Positions 35,232 to 49,100 of a stretch of DNA of 64,000 bases are shown here, piece by piece. Under the pieces are notes generated by a model. That model was not told where the DNA came from. It was given only the letters and a program-made list of their open reading frames with translations, and ran no database searches. Source of the DNA: Labia minor (lineage: Eukaryota > Arthropoda > Insecta > Dermaptera > Spongiphoridae). The number at the start of each line of letters is the position of its first letter. Within the stretch, counting starts at the first letter, position 1. The DNA lies in NCBI GenBank assembly GCA_963082975.1, contig OY720346.1:46787296-46851295 (forward strand), written 5' to 3'. Position numbers and translations under genes: made by a program.

Positions 35232-35789
35232 ATATGTAAGTTATATTTAATGAGATAGATGCAGTTATTTTTTAAAATATTTCTTATTTAATATTTTCTG
35301 AAAAAAATTATAAAATATTTATATGAATTTAATGTAAGTACCCATTATAATTTGTGAGATTTGTTGCTATGACAATGTTTGTATTTTCTTTCTTCAATAT
35401 TATAATTTCTAATAAAATGTGTTCTACAATATGCAAAAAAATCGTTATTCACCAATCACTGTTAGAAATATTCATCATATATCCTTGTCCTTATGAGATC
35501 GTAAGCCAGAAATTAATTAATAAAATGACGTAAAGTACCTAAAGTTGTGATGGGGGTCCGTCAAAAAAAATTTTTTCAAGTGGGGGTCCGTGGAGTACAT
35601 AAGTTTAAGAACCTATGTCTTAGTGTTTTCATGTAAAAAAAAAATTCGAATAACGATTGAATTGCCAAATGATTTATTAAGATAAAAAAAGTAATTAAAA
35701 TGTAATATGTCATTAGCTAAATTTTGTTCTGATATTGTTGTTAAATTTTAATCCATTTTTCTTTCTTTATTTATTTTTTATATCCATGA

Positions 35790-36245
35790 TAGAGACAAAG
35801 GAAGATGACCTGCAAATGATAAGGTTGAAATGTATGCATTTGAGTGAAAGCAAAAGGGCCGACAGTCCAGTGAAAAAGAGAAGAGAAGGAAGGAAGAGTG
35901 GAAAGGAAAGGAGAGAATGAGAGAGGAGATCGTCGGCTTCGTGTGAACCTCGGAACGTCCAGCGGGTGGCAAATATTAGCTCTCGGTAATTAGCTTGCCT
36001 CGAAAGAGAGAGGGAGAGAGAGCCAACAGCTGCACTCCCAGGCAAGATTTAATTATCAAGGATAAAAAAAAAATACTAGATATAAAAGAATGAAGAAAGA
36101 AACAAAAAGTTTTTTTTTTGAGTTGTATACTCTTTTTGAGTGTGTGGTTGGTGGCCAAACATGGACAAGACCTGTCGGACGGGTTAGCAGGCCAAATAAT
36201 TTAAGAAAAATGCACGGACTCGGTGGAATTAATAAATACCATTCC
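35790..36245. other. GC-raised island, unassigned
   Basis: Unique sequence with purine-rich tracts (GAAAAAGAGAAGAGAAGG at about 35872), GTCCAGCGGGTGGCAAATAT at 35957 and CAAGACCTGTCGGACGGGTT at about 36166. Several overlapping open frames exist on the minus strand, but all are low-complexity Ser/Leu/Phe-rich readings of purine tracts. It may be regulatory. Confidence 0.3.
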
Positions 36246-36509
36246 AATGAAAAATGCTTTTAGGTTTATTATTGCATTTTCAAATCCAAAACAGAACATA
36301 ATTAATTTTTATTATTATTATTAATTCTTTTTATAAAATTTGGGAATTTTTATTTATAGAAAAAAAAATATGCCAATTAAAACAAATATTTCTAAATTAT
36401 TATTTTTTTTTATTCTTTTTTTTATATATATATATTCCCATATTCTTCCAAAATAATAATAAAAATATTTTTAATTACAAAATTCTAAATTGAATTGATA
36501 TACCTATTA

Positions 36510-36967
36510 TTTTTACTATCTCGCCAGAGATAGTATTGAGATCACGAAAATTTTCGATGTCGAGATTTGGATCTTTTTATACGTTTTGAAGGTTCCTATA
36601 AGGTTGAGAAAAATGTCTGTCTCTCTCTCTCTCTGCGTGTGTGTGTATGTAGACTAGATTACGCAAAAACGGTTTGAGCTAGAATAATGAAATTTGGTAC
36701 ACGGGCATTATTCAAAATTCAGTTTTCTATTAACTTTTGAGAAATGTATCTCTTTCGGAAGAGGAACATTACCTACCACAATTTTCATTTTTTTTCCTCT
36801 AAAGTGACCGTACAAATAAAGATATATGTTTGATAGTTTTTTACATGATTAAAAATTGTATAAAACTGCTATATATAAAATTTCGGCTTGATTGAATAGC
36901 TGAAAGTGCCGGATTTAATTTTTTAACACGACTCCAAATAACGCGCCAGCACGTGACGTGATCCCAT
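36510..36967 (+). mobile_element. Helentron-like element, family A, copy 4 (3' truncated)
   Basis: Begins with TTTTTACTATCTCGCCAGAG and runs through the CT/GT microsatellite (36616-36651) and the core (AATGAAATTTGGTACACGGG) to CACGTGACGTG. It then passes into unrelated AT-rich sequence before reaching the inverted motif and terminal hairpin. It is more diverged than copies 1 and 5. Confidence 0.72.
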
Positions 36968-37324
36968 GAATCTTTGCAATGTTTTTTTTTTTGATACATA
37001 TTAATATCTAATATTAATACATTTTTAATTAATTTTATTTAATAATATTAATATTAATTTTAGTTAATAAAAAAAAACAATTTTAATAAATTTTATTTTT
37101 AAAAATAAGACCCTAAACAGATTGATTTTCAGTTCAAAAATCTCATAAAAACTGAATTTAAAAAATAAAATCTTAGGAGGTGTGTTTAAAAGATCAGAAA
37201 ACCAAATAAACACATACATATAATGTTTTAAATATCCGTGGAATTTTTGCTCATATAATCGAAGAATATAAACTTTTATATGCAATTATGGTTGCATAAA
37301 TCACTTATCATTATCCACCACCAA

Positions 37325-37700
37325 TTACAATGTTTGATCCTCATATATCCAATTTTCTAAGGACATAAAAGTGTTTCCTTTGGTAACTTGCAAGAGAGGG
37401 AAACAAGCAGTCGTCATGGTCTCCTTACTGAGGATCCTCAGATAGAAAAAGTCACCGTCGCGGTCTCCCTTTGTCCTCGAAGCCGGTCTCCACCCGTCCA
37501 GTTTATGTCCAGATCTCGTCTCTGTAGACATTCATCCCAACTCTATGTTTATGTTTATCTTTTGCGTTCCCTCTCGTCTCAGACGTCAAACAATAGCGCA
37601 TTCTTTTGTACAACCTAATTGAAGCTCGCGACTTTTAACGATCGAAAGACACCATATTGAAAGAGGTTTAGCTACAATCCAATGCGGCAGTTTTTATTTA
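37325..37700. other. GC-raised island with open frames, unassigned
   Basis: About 350 bp of clearly richer sequence with open frames on both strands (plus 37388-37618, minus 37325-37531). Neither shows a domain I recognise, and the plus frame is rich in Ser/Arg/Leu. TCACCGTCGCGGTCTCCC and GAAGCCGGTCTCCACCCG contain related GCGGTCTCC/CCGGTCTCC units. Candidate exon or regulatory element; I cannot choose. Confidence 0.25.
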
Positions 37701-38894
37701 TTTATTTTTTTCCAAGTTTTTTTTATCCTTTATTTGAAAGTAAAAATTATGAAAGGTATTGTTAAAAAAGAATAATTCTTTTTATAGAACAATTCCAAAC
37801 AAATTGAAATCTGAAAAAAAAACAAAAACGTAATGAATTGGATTGTATGTTTAATTTTAATTTTTTTTTTTTTCTAAATCTTCATTTCAATCATTAAATG
37901 AACAAGATTGTTATTAAAACATAAGAAAAATAATTGAATAAGCCAATGTAATGTTGAGAATTCAATTCTTTTAAGAGTAATTGAATGTAAAATGACATTT
38001 TTCTAAAAAATAAAATGAAAGAATTCGAAACGGTTGGTTGTATATTAGTATTATCTTTTTCCCTATTTTTTTTTTACTTTCACTGTGTTACGAAAGTAGT
38101 ACTATAAAGAAAAATATTAAGGTTATATAATAAATAGAAAAAATCCTACTAAGGGATTTTTATATTTCTTTATGCTATAAAATCTCAAGAATACATTTTT
38201 TTTGTGTGTGTGAACGCTCATATCTTATACAAAAAAATATTATTAATGTTTTTTTTTGTCAAATTCGGACTTCTGACATTATTTTTACCTATAAACTATT
38301 AAATGAAACAAAATGATCACTAAAATTTTCTTCTTTGTGATTTTTTTTAATAATTTTATATGTAATATTAAGTCTTATCTATTTATATCAAGCATCAATA
38401 AAAAAAAATAATTTTATATATATATATATGTTTAATTTTATTTAAAGCTCCCATAGAGAAATTTATAAATCGTCAATTTAAATTAAAAATAATAAACCAA
38501 TTTTAAAATAAATGTGTAACTTAATATTACTAAATTCGATTAATTGAGAAAACATTTTAATTTTATTTCTAAATATATTCACACTAATTTACTATTTTTA
38601 AAAATTATATATTGATTAGCCGTTCCCGGCATCATATGCTGTCGGCTGCATAAAACAGGACAGGACAGGAGGCTTCTATTTAAAATAGGAAATTATTAAC
38701 TTTATTCAAATCGTCGTAATATTTTTTTATTTTATTTATTTGACACTTATTTAATTTACCAAAACAAAATTTTAAAAAAATGAAGTTAGCTACAAATTAA
38801 ATTAATTTTGACAATTCGTTTATAACTAACTTCATAACGTTACAAACATCACATACATACGACGGAAATTATATGTATTGATTAAATTTATACC

Positions 38895-38934
<40 letters not shown>

Positions 38935-40280
38935 TATCTATAATAAAATTAATTAAAATCTTTTAAAATACTTTAATTTGAAACATCTATAATTGCAAAT
39001 CATTTTAATATTTTAAAAAGCAAGCATAGTTAATCTACATTGTTTGTGACTCCATATGGTGCCTTTATATCCTGGGAGGTGTCTTCGAGTTTGTCAATGA
39101 CTAGCTGCACTGACAAGTTTTTCTGTTACAGATATAAAATATTACATATTTGAAGATACTGGGGATATTATAATAAAATATTAATATTATACCTTGAGAA
39201 ACATATTAAATTCATATATATATTTACTCTATCCTATCTAATATCATATATATTTTAAATGAAGAACATTTCGTTTCTTGTATTTTATGTTAGCACAAAG
39301 TAAATATCATTCTAGTTGTTCATTTCAAAAGCACAGATGTTACAGGAACTGTCTCTGCATCTTTATAGCAAATTTTCTTGGATAACGTGACCAAATAACC
39401 AAGTGTCGAATCGATTTGTCATGTATAAGAGGTTGAGTTTTATTATTTCTCTCTTTTTTTTAATATTATAAGAAAATCGAAAAACGTTAAAATACAATGC
39501 ATTTATCTTTTTATATTAAGTCTTTATATATTAAATTCAGTTAAAAAAAATTATTAAAAATTCTATTAAATTATTTAAAAATAAAATATTAAACGAATTT
39601 TATATATTAAACTAGTTTTTAAAAATTCTATTCAATACAATAATAACTCATTGGAATAAGTATATACTAATAATAATGAAGAATGTATAAGATAAAGCAT
39701 CTTTCAAGATTTTGTTATATATGTAAAAGTTCAGAGACAATCCATAAATTCTTAAAATAAATCAACAGTCATAAAATATAATTTGTGAAGCAATCACGTA
39801 TAATAATTCCAAAAATTTATAATAATTTTAGTTTAAACTTTATAGGAAAAAGCGGTTTTGGTTGCCGATAGATCAGGCGAATTATATTAACCTTATAACA
39901 ATCTTTCTATGTGATGTGATGGGGGAGGGGGAAAATTGTCGAAGGTGGTCTGAAGGAAATATTTCCAACGTATAATTAAATATATATGGTCATATCTATT
40001 TATTAATATTATTATTATTATTTATTCCTATTAAATTAAAAATATTTTAATCGAAAGAAACATTAATTTAATTACTATAAAATTTCCAGGAAAATTAATA
40101 ATAATTATATCATCTTAAATGAATAAAAGTAGTTTGCCGATAAAAAGATAAAAGTTAATGAATTTAGTTAATAATTAAATTTTAAAAAGTACACTTTTTC
40201 CTGAGATAAAATGCAACTGATAATATGTACTTTAGAACTAATTAGGAGATTAGCATTTGAAATATTTTTATTGAAAAAAT

Positions 40281-40317
<37 letters not shown>

Positions 40318-42192
40318 TGGAATTTATTAAGTATATAAATTAAATCGTTCAAACTGCCTGCGGTTATTTTGTATTCCTTGTGTAGGGGGGGGGGGGCGTT
40401 TCTATGCTTAAACTTAATCGTTGGTGGATAAAAAAGCATTACTCTCTTCTATATTTTCATATTGAAAAAATACCTTTTTGATTTTTATTACTAAAATTTA
40501 AATTTATTATATTGATTTATTATTTATTAGTAAAAATTGCTCTTTTTTCTATCTAATCTACAGAAACTCATACTTTGAGATGAAAAATTCGCAACCGACC
40601 TATGATGTTAAGTAATAATAATAATAATAATAATATATCTATTTTTAAAATGTATATAGCCACATTCGGCATTAAATACAATTTCTTTACAATACAAAAT
40701 AATATCTAATAATATAATAATAATGTCACAGATAATTTTTTATTCAATTTTTTAATTTAAATCATATCATTACCCTCTGCAAAATGGTCCTTTATCATCA
40801 GTCTCATATCATGATCATCATCTTAAATTCTTTACTAAATGGAAGGATTTAGTTAATGGTTTCTCACTAAGAAAAAAAAATGAATGAAAGGGAAAAAGGT
40901 TTATCTAAGCTTTTGATCTTTGATTCTCAATGCTTTTTAGGGACATTATCTTTAACACAAACGTTAGAATGCATTTAATTTGAGTTTTCACCACCATCCA
41001 GGAGGAATGGATCCTTTTGAAAAAGCGTCATTAGGAAAAACGATAGAATCTCTGTTTATTATTCTCCCCTAGAGATAAAGTAACCGGAAGAAAAACAAAA
41101 GAGAGAATAAGGCCTTAAAAAGCATTTGGATAAAAATTTATCAAAAAATACACTTAAATTCCTCTCATTCCTTCAATTTTATATGTATATACATTTTATC
41201 CTATTTGTATTATTCGAAATTCACGTTCTGGATATTCATTGAAAAATATTTGACTATTTTTGGAATGATATGTGTACAATAATTTTCTTGATCATTATTT
41301 TATAGTCTAAATAAAAAGTATTATAATATCAACATGATAATTAAAATCTCACAATAAGATATTTAATAAAAGCATGAGTTTGACTATTTTTGGGTATATT
41401 TTTTCATTTGTTTTCTCGTATACAAAATCACTGTATAAAAGATTAAATAATCATCAAAAACATACAATTGGTATGTAGTTTAATAATTTTTTCCCCTTCT
41501 TCTAAGCTTATCTTCTTTTACGACTTATTTTTGCCTAATACAACGATTAAATTAAAACATGGAATTTTCTTGAATGACTTTAAAAGGAAGGAAAATTTAA
41601 AATGATCCCACTACCCAACCAATCTTATCTTTTATATCATCATTAGTGAATCTTTTGTGCTTTCAGTATCACAATATTTTGTTATTTTATTGTATTAAAA
41701 AATACAATTATTTTTTTACTATACTAAAAACAATTTCAAAGAAAGAAAATTTTTATTAGTTATCATCATTTATTCGTATTTATTTGTTTTCCCTGGATTT
41801 TGACTTTATGTATGTAGAGCCAATCACATTGTCTTAAGATTTGAAATGTTTATATGTTGATTAGGATATTTATTTTCCCTCTTAGAATGTACACTGTAAC
41901 TGTATTAATTACTTTAAATTTTTTCTCACAGAATGAACAACGCTTAATGGTAATTTTTCCGTTTTGACCCAGTTCTTTATATAATAGATTGGTCCACTTT
42001 TCAAAAAATATACGCTCTAACAGAATAAAAAATTTATTTCCTCCTCCTCCTCCTGTTCACATGGACACTAAGGAGATTCCACTAATTTAATCCAAAACAA
42101 ATTCTTTTTTAACAAATCTTTAGTTTTTTTCATCATTTAGTTTTCGATTGAATTAGACTATTATTATATAGTTTATGAATGCTTTATATATA
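37701..42192. other. AT-rich stretch without a recognisable gene
   Basis: Mostly simple sequence with (TA)n at 38898-38931 and 40284-40312 and a G run at about 40386-40396. Small GC-raised patches lie at 38620-38680 (CCGTTCCCGGCATCATATGC), 39045-39120 (ATCCTGGGAGGTGTCTTCGA) and 40780-41110. No reading frame is convincing. Confidence 0.5.
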
Positions 42193-42898
42193 CAGTTGAG
42201 TCTTGCTAATCCGGGCTTGATACTCCGTCATACTGGCTAATTCGGCTTGAATCAAAGCTACTTAAATTTTTTCGAATTAAATAAAAAAAAAGGATTATAC
42301 TATTTATCTCACTTTAATTTTATTATATATTAATATTTGAGAAAGAACTCTTTTGAACAAATACTAATCTAACATTTGTAATATCAAAAATTTAGCAAAG
42401 ATTTGTGTTTGGAATATAAAAGTAATGATAGCCATTGCATTACCATTCCATCTTTGTAGAAGTTTAACACAACGATACTAAAAACATATCAAAAAAAAAA
42501 AAAAAAAAAAATGTATTTTATTGTACTTTTGTATTGTACAATATGTATACTTAACATTAACAAAATAAAAATTAAATATATTTTATTACATTATAATAGT
42601 ATATTTTCATAAAATAAATTATAAAATTATATTATTAAATTACTAATATTATTATTATTATTTATTGTGCGTATGGATCCTTTGAGATCAGGCAAAGCCC
42701 CCATAAAAGGCGATATTGATCTTGACCTTCTGCCGGTAGAGTACTAATGTCAAGATATTTCTCAGACTGAAGCAACGTATTGATGGTATTAACCGAGACG
42801 ATCATTAAACTAATTAAATTATTATATATTATTATTAAATGTATCGACTAAATCGACATAGGTCCTATTCCGTTAATTCCGGATTTGCAAGACTACTG
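42193..42898. mobile_element. Pogo/Tigger-like DNA transposon remnant (706 bp)
   Basis: Left end CAGTTGAGTCTTGCTAATCC; reverse complement of the right end CAGTAGTCTTGCAAATCC, flanked on both sides by TA. The terminal CAGTNNAGTCTTGCNAATCC style is typical of the pogo branch of Tc1/mariner. Inside are an A run (about 42490-42511) and a GC-raised segment (about 42667-42800) that could be a relic of coding sequence on the minus strand (VSVNTINTLLQSEKYLDIS), but I could not match it to a transposase. Confidence 0.6.
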
Positions 42899-43024
42899 TA
42901 TAAACAAATTGTATCTTAATGTTGATTCTCAGAGAAAAAAAAATCGAATTATTGTCTTTCATTTATTCAAAACATGACTTTTTAAAAATTGACTATATGA
43001 TAGTAGATTTTTGTTTTTCAAGAA

Positions 43025-43181
43025 CAGAGCTGGACAACCTGGGGCTAAAAAAATCATTATTAAATTTTATATAAGTAATATATAATTTTATATTCAAATC
43101 CAAAAATAATTCTCATATAGGGTAGAGTTATGCTGCATTTCTGAAATAATTCGATAGATTATTTGGGTTTGGCCACCGCTG
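43025..43181. mobile_element. Probable hAT-type MITE (157 bp)
   Basis: Left end CAGAGCTGGACAACCTGG; reverse complement of the right end CAGCGGTGGCCAAACC. Flanks TTCAAGAA (43017-43024) and GTCTAGAA (43182-43189) agree at 6 of 8 positions. This would be an old, decayed copy. Confidence 0.45.
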
Positions 43182-43539
43182 GTCTAGAACATTATACACA
43201 TATATCTTTATAATGTATGCTACTTTTAAGTTATTCTAGTTTTAGACTTAAAAATATAATTAAAACTAATTTAATTCATAAATTTAAGACAAAAAAAAAA
43301 TTTTAGTCTATTCACTTTAATAAATTACCCCCCTTGAAACCAATTTAAGCTGCTTAATAATAAAATATTCAATAATATTAATTAATGTGTAGTTTCATTT
43401 CCATAATAAAATAATAAATCAGTTACTATGGAACAATCAAATCATAATTAGTTTATAATAAATGATTGAATTCTTCATTATATTTTTTGTTTCTTTCTCC
43501 TTTTCCCATGTTAATAAAAATAAAATAATAATTATTCTT

Positions 43540-44190
43540 TTGTAGAAAATAATAGGTGTGGATAAATCTATTGCAAGTAGTTTTTGATGACTCATTCCTA
43601 GTTTCGATATCTCTTCGCACCTTTCCAACATTTGAAGTGTGCCCCCGGAGGGCACTGCTTATGTATTACACGAACGTTACGACCTCTCCGTTACATCTCT
43701 TCATTTTGTATTCTGATCGTTTTATCATTTTGATTCTGTTAACTCATTGGTCGGCTGAAGACTTGAAAGCAAGCCCCGGCTTCATCAGCTTCTTCTTCTT
43801 CTTCGTCTCGTTTTTTTTTTTATATATATATAAATTTCTTCTTCTTTTCATCATCATCTTGTTCTTCCTTCTCTGTGAAGGCTTTTGTTGTTCGCCAGCG
43901 AAGCGCATCTAATCACTGAAGACTGAGTGAAAGAGAGAGAGAGAGAGAGAGAGAGAAAGGGCATTCATATAAAATAGAGAGAAAGGGAAAGAGGTGGAGG
44001 AAGGGGGTGAGATTAGAATTTATCGTTGTCCGAATTGTGGTGACCACCATCTGTGCTTGGGATATATCTAATCCTCGTTGGGAATTTGCGATTGGGTCAT
44101 TCAGGGCAAGGTTTCAATCCCAGGTTAATTGAAATCACGGCATTCGGGGAGGAAAAATTCCACTTCATTCAACAGGAATGTGAATAGGAT
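43540..44190. other. GC-raised region with microsatellites, unassigned
   Basis: Contains GTGCCCCCGGAGGGCAC (a short inverted repeat at about 43639), CTT repeats (43792-43806), a (GA)n run at 43933-43957 and a unique block at about 44010-44180 (GGGTCATTCAGGGCAAGG, AATCACGGCATTCGGGGAGG). A plus-strand frame at 43556-43912 is rich in Phe/Leu from T-rich repeats and is not a convincing gene. The block at 44010-44180 is a candidate regulatory element. Confidence 0.3.
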
Positions 44191-45959
44191 TCTGTCAGAA
44201 GCGATTTATTATATTTTTCCAAACCATATATATAATATATATATATATATAGCATGTAGAAGAAGAATGTACTAAAAGAAGAAGTATGTCTAATTTTTAT
44301 GATGCTATTCAAGAAAAAAAAAATCGTTTAAGAAAATAATATATTACAAGTGGGGATGATCAAATTCGATAAATTTGAACTTTCATGTGTTTTAAGTTAG
44401 TAAAATGATATATTATGTCTGTTCGAACCCAATTTAATCATAAATGACACCATTATATTCTAAAACTTATGTAAAACAAAAATCTTTCAACGCAATTGAT
44501 GTATACGAGTATAACAACCCTCTCCTCTATACTATGTTTTATCATGGAGATCTTTTTTTCCTTAAAACAATTATTTCAATCAAAACATAAATCTATAAAA
44601 ATAATTTATTAAAAATGTAAATGTTTTTATTTTTTTATTTATTAATATTTATTTATATATATATTTTATATTGATAAGAATAATATTTTATGACATTTTA
44701 ATCTTAAAAATATATTTTTATTTTAATATTTTATCAAAATAATACTAATTATTTTTTTTTTCTTATTTATTTCAGGTACGTAAATTTTTTTTAATTTACC
44801 TCTTATCAACTATCTTAATAGAAAATCCATACCCAAAATGTAAGTTAATATAAAATAATATAATACATAATTAACTAAAATAGAAATAAATAAAAAAATA
44901 ATACTTTTTTTAATAATTAAACTTTTCAACATATTATATGAATTTTTCTATAGACTACTAAATAATAAAAATAAATATATTTAAGTTATGAATATATATA
45001 TATATATATATATAAGTATGGTGTTAAAAATTGATTCCATTATTCAAAATATTAATTAAATGTTTATTATAAGAAGTGATTTATTTTGATTAGTCGTAAA
45101 AGTTCATAATAATAGATGCTTTAATATAAGATTTGATGATAATTCATTTTAAATATTATAAAATAATATCAATTTTGACCTTCCTATGATATATTGAACT
45201 TTGAAAACTCATCTCTATTTGAATTGAATTATCATTAAATATAAAATTTAATTAGGAATTTTGTTTATTAATTTTTGTCCAAATAAAAATTTATACAGAC
45301 CAAATAGTAAAACATAAATTACTATATGTATTAAAATGATTGATGGCACTATAATATTTAAAAAAATCCAAATTTATTTTCCATATCATAAGACTTCATT
45401 TTAGTTAGTGGATCAAAATAAAATAAAATTAAAGTTCATCAAATTCTTGACTGTTTGTTTTTTAAGTTAAACTTTTTTTTTTAAAAAAAAAATATTTTAT
45501 TTCTACATTTAATTAGCATGAAATAAAATGATTAAAAAGTCGACTGAATCGTTTGAATTTAAAAATTATTTTTCATTTCATTTTATGTAGTTTGTTTGTT
45601 TATTTTTTTTATTTTTTAATTTTTACTGAAAAACTATATAAAATGAAAAATGCAATTTTTTAATGACGATGATGAGTGAGTGAATAGATGAAATAGAAAT
45701 GAAAATCAATTTACGATGGGGACGTGATCAAAGTGAAAAAAGACATTAGAAATTGCTTCCAGATTTTTCGTTTCTCATCAGTTTTCATCCTCATCATCAT
45801 CATTGATTTAGCAACCTATTGGGGTCGTCAAAATTTTTTTTTTTTTTTTTTTTTTTCAAAATGCATTTTCATAATATCATTTAATGGCGAATGAACTGAA
45901 AAGACAGCATGATCATAGAAGAAGAGAATAAAAAAAAATGTAAAAAAAAGAAGATGAAA

Positions 45960-46165
45960 TAAAATCAAGCTCGATGGGAGTGAGGATTAATTCGATCCGG
46001 AGAAAAAGGCAGGCAGGCGGTGTGACCTCCTCGCTCTCGCATCTTCCGTCCCGACAAAACCGGTTCTGGCCAGGCAGCGGGGCATTAGACGGCCTAATGC
46101 CTGGTCATTAGCATCCAAGCCGACAATTAACATCATCAGGGGGGCTTCAAAGACTGTGGAGGGAC
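45960..46165. other. GC-rich unique island with TAAT palindrome (candidate enhancer)
   Basis: Sharply GC-raised sequence in AT-rich DNA, with a perfect 8-bp inverted repeat GGCATTAG/CTAATGCC (46081-46088 and 46094-46101) separated by 5 bp. A further TCATTAGC (46105-46112) and CAATTAAC follow. Paired TAAT cores are typical of homeodomain-protein sites. There is no open frame of note and no other copy in the window. The regulatory role is inferred from composition and motifs. Confidence 0.4.
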
Positions 46166-49100
46166 AATGCCTGAATAAAATATATAAAAAAAAAAAAATC
46201 TAAAGAAAAAAAAACATCTCATCGATGAATTGATCCTCCTCGGTGCATTTACATAATAAAACTCAGAAAGAGCTCTTCCCATTGGTGCAGCATTAATTAA
46301 TAAAAGATTAATAAAGAATAAAAAAAATTACTTGAATATTAAGGACAAATTTATAAGAAATTGTTATGAGAATTAATTCTCATAATATTATATTAAATTT
46401 TTTTTCTAATTTCACAATTATTTATTTGTTATAGATATATATTATAATAATAGGTGAATTGTTTAATACAATAATTTCACTTTCCATATGATTGCTACTC
46501 TCTTCACACAATTTATCTATGATACTCTTCAAAACACAATAATGAGAGTTTTCAAATATTATTCCTTAAAATATTATTATAAAACATAGGAAAATGAAAA
46601 TTGAACTATGATTGAAAATAAATAAATAATTCAAATAATAAATTCATTCAATTTCAACCGAGATAGAGATTCAATTAAAAAGTATTTAATAATTAATTAA
46701 AGAAAATAATAGGAAATAAATTTTCAATCTATTTGAATTGGACTTAAAATATTTTGTGTTTTTATAATATTTTTTTTTTATTTTTAGTTTTTATTAATAT
46801 ATATTAACACCTGTTGAATATTTATAAAAAATGTAACAACAGATCTTGGTAGTTTTGAGTTTTTTTATAGAGAATTTATTGAAAAATAAATAATATAGGT
46901 AATTAGATATTAATTATTTATTAAAAATTGAAATTTTAATCCCATGATCATCAATAGTGTGACGTCAGTTCGCTCCATCAGAGTAGTACCCTTAGTATCC
47001 ATAGATAAACAAAAATAGGTCCTAAAAATGAATCCCAAAATTAGAAATAGTATGATAAAAATTGTTCTAAAAAATTTAATATTAAACAATATATTAAAAA
47101 TTTAATATTAAACAATATATTAAACAAACGAAGAACTAAAAACGACTAAATATTCTTAGTTTCCAAAATACTTCAAAAAATATTTATTAAGAAAAATAAA
47201 AATTAAGCAAAGTTCAAACTCTTTGGAAAGGTCTTAGTTATAAATAAGATAAGCACACAACAAAAGAGTAACAAAAACTATTTCTAAACTATTTCATAAT
47301 CAAAAACTATGGATATAAAAGTTCACACGTTTTTGTATTGTGATTTTAACAACATTCAAAATTAATTTAAAATATATATTTTTGTTTAATGGATTATCTT
47401 CGTGAAATCTATCGTTGATTTATAATTTCTTTAACAGGCGTGTGTGTTTTTCCATCCACGGTAAAAAAGTAAAACTAAAAGTATTTTTCTACTTTAAACA
47501 CAAATTGATATTTTTGGTGTGTGGAAATTAATTATAAATAATATAACATTCTTTATGGCAGATTTTATTTTTCCAATTTTAATGAAAAAATATTTGAATG
47601 GAAAGAAGAGAAGGGAACTTGATCCATTTCAAGGACTAGTAGTAATCAGTTAAAAAAATAAAATAAAATATAAAATTCCAACAAAAATATTTCATTTTAT
47701 AATATTATATTGATATATATATATTTTTTTGTCATCAAAAATTTTTCAGTTTTATTTATACATATAAATATATAAATTTAAATGTATATAAATTTTTCTT
47801 GGAAAAATTCTTTCAGATTTTTCTTCAGCTTTTTTTCTTTTTTTTTTTTCAAGTTATACAGGATGCCGCGTAGGTTGTAAAACTAATGACTGGAAGCTTG
47901 ATCAGGTTAATTGATACCTGTTAAGTTGTAATGAACGGTTATTAAATCGCATTGCTCTATACGCCTAGCCATCCATAAACTAGCAATTGATTTCTAAAAA
48001 AAAAAAAAAACTCAAAATTCATCGTGTTTTTTTAATGATATATTATGCCTTATACTTTGATTTAATATCAAAATGAAACCAGTTTCATAAATGAAATTAT
48101 CTAAATACGAGTATGATTGAAATATAATTTTTTTTAATTTATTGATAAAATATTGTAATTATAAAATTTAAGAAATCTGTTTTTTTGTTTTTAAAATTAC
48201 TTTATTATTTAAAAAAAATTAATTATTATTATTTTATATTGTGAATTATATACTTTCATATGCATATTAAACTAAATCGCTAGCTAATGTAACATGAATA
48301 TATAATGAATGTGAATTCAACAATAAACAGTATAAATTTATAACACTTACATATTATAAATGTAAGAAATGTGAAGAACCTTAAAATTTAAACAAATACC
48401 GAATTCTCATACTTAATTGGTTTCTTATCATAATCATATTATATTTCCAACTTTCAGAAAATAATGTTAGATCCTTAAATCTATAGAACTATTATTTTGT
48501 CGATCTTATTTAATTAGTGGGAGTGAGGCGTGGTCCATGCCTTTGAAGGTTAGAAGAAGAACCGATGGGCTAACAATATAAAGATTCATCTAATTGGGAA
48601 AAGATTGGGATTTGATGAAGCTCATGATTGGAAGAATTGGTTTGATGCGGTTTAGACTCTCTTCAGCAGTGTCATAATAGTTAAATATATTAAATAGCTA
48701 AGTTAAGTATTTCCTTCTAGATATTTTTCTACCTTCAATTTTATTTTTATTTTACTGTTGTTTAAAAAACAAAAAAATGAGATAATTAATACATTACCAA
48801 TGGTGAAGAAAATCATTTTATTACTTAATTATCAGAGTTTGATTGGCCTGGAACTGGGCATATAACCGGCCAGTCTGTCTGCTACCGGCTGCAACGGGAA
48901 CAATTACCCCTCACCGGGTTTGCAATATTGCCCCGATAACCTAGGAAAACGAGTTAGTAAAGAGAGGGCATCTTTTTTTTACATTGTTAAAACAGAGTAA
49001 GGGGTTTATTATATGGCGGCTGATAAACTAAAAACATTATTAAGTCAAAATTGCATTTTTTTTCTATTCTAACTCCCTCCTCTCAATTTTCCTCCTCCCA

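Larger units (their letters stand above)
29596..35617 (+). mobile_element. hAT transposon with BED-finger transposase, interrupted by a nested insertion
   Basis: Ends are CAGTGGTTCTTAAAC and GTTTAAGAACCTATG, inverted repeats of about 15 bp, flanked by exact 8-bp duplications TCTTAGTG (29588-29595 and 35618-35625), the hAT hallmark. Subterminal GGGGGTCCG repeats occur at both ends (three near the left, two near the right) and are probably transposase-binding sites. The element is about 6.0 kb, of which about 2.7 kb (31503-34225) is a later insertion into the transposase gene; the original would be about 3.3 kb. A 55-bp tandem duplication and several AT repeats lie between the left end and the gene. 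The reading frame is otherwise open, so the element was probably active not long ago. Confidence 0.9.

Noticed and set aside
43437-43655. Minus-strand frame with GGTLQMLERCEEISKLGMSHQ
   Set aside because: The first 30 residues look protein-like, but the rest is AT-driven and no splice site or family supports it. Not strong enough to list as a gene.
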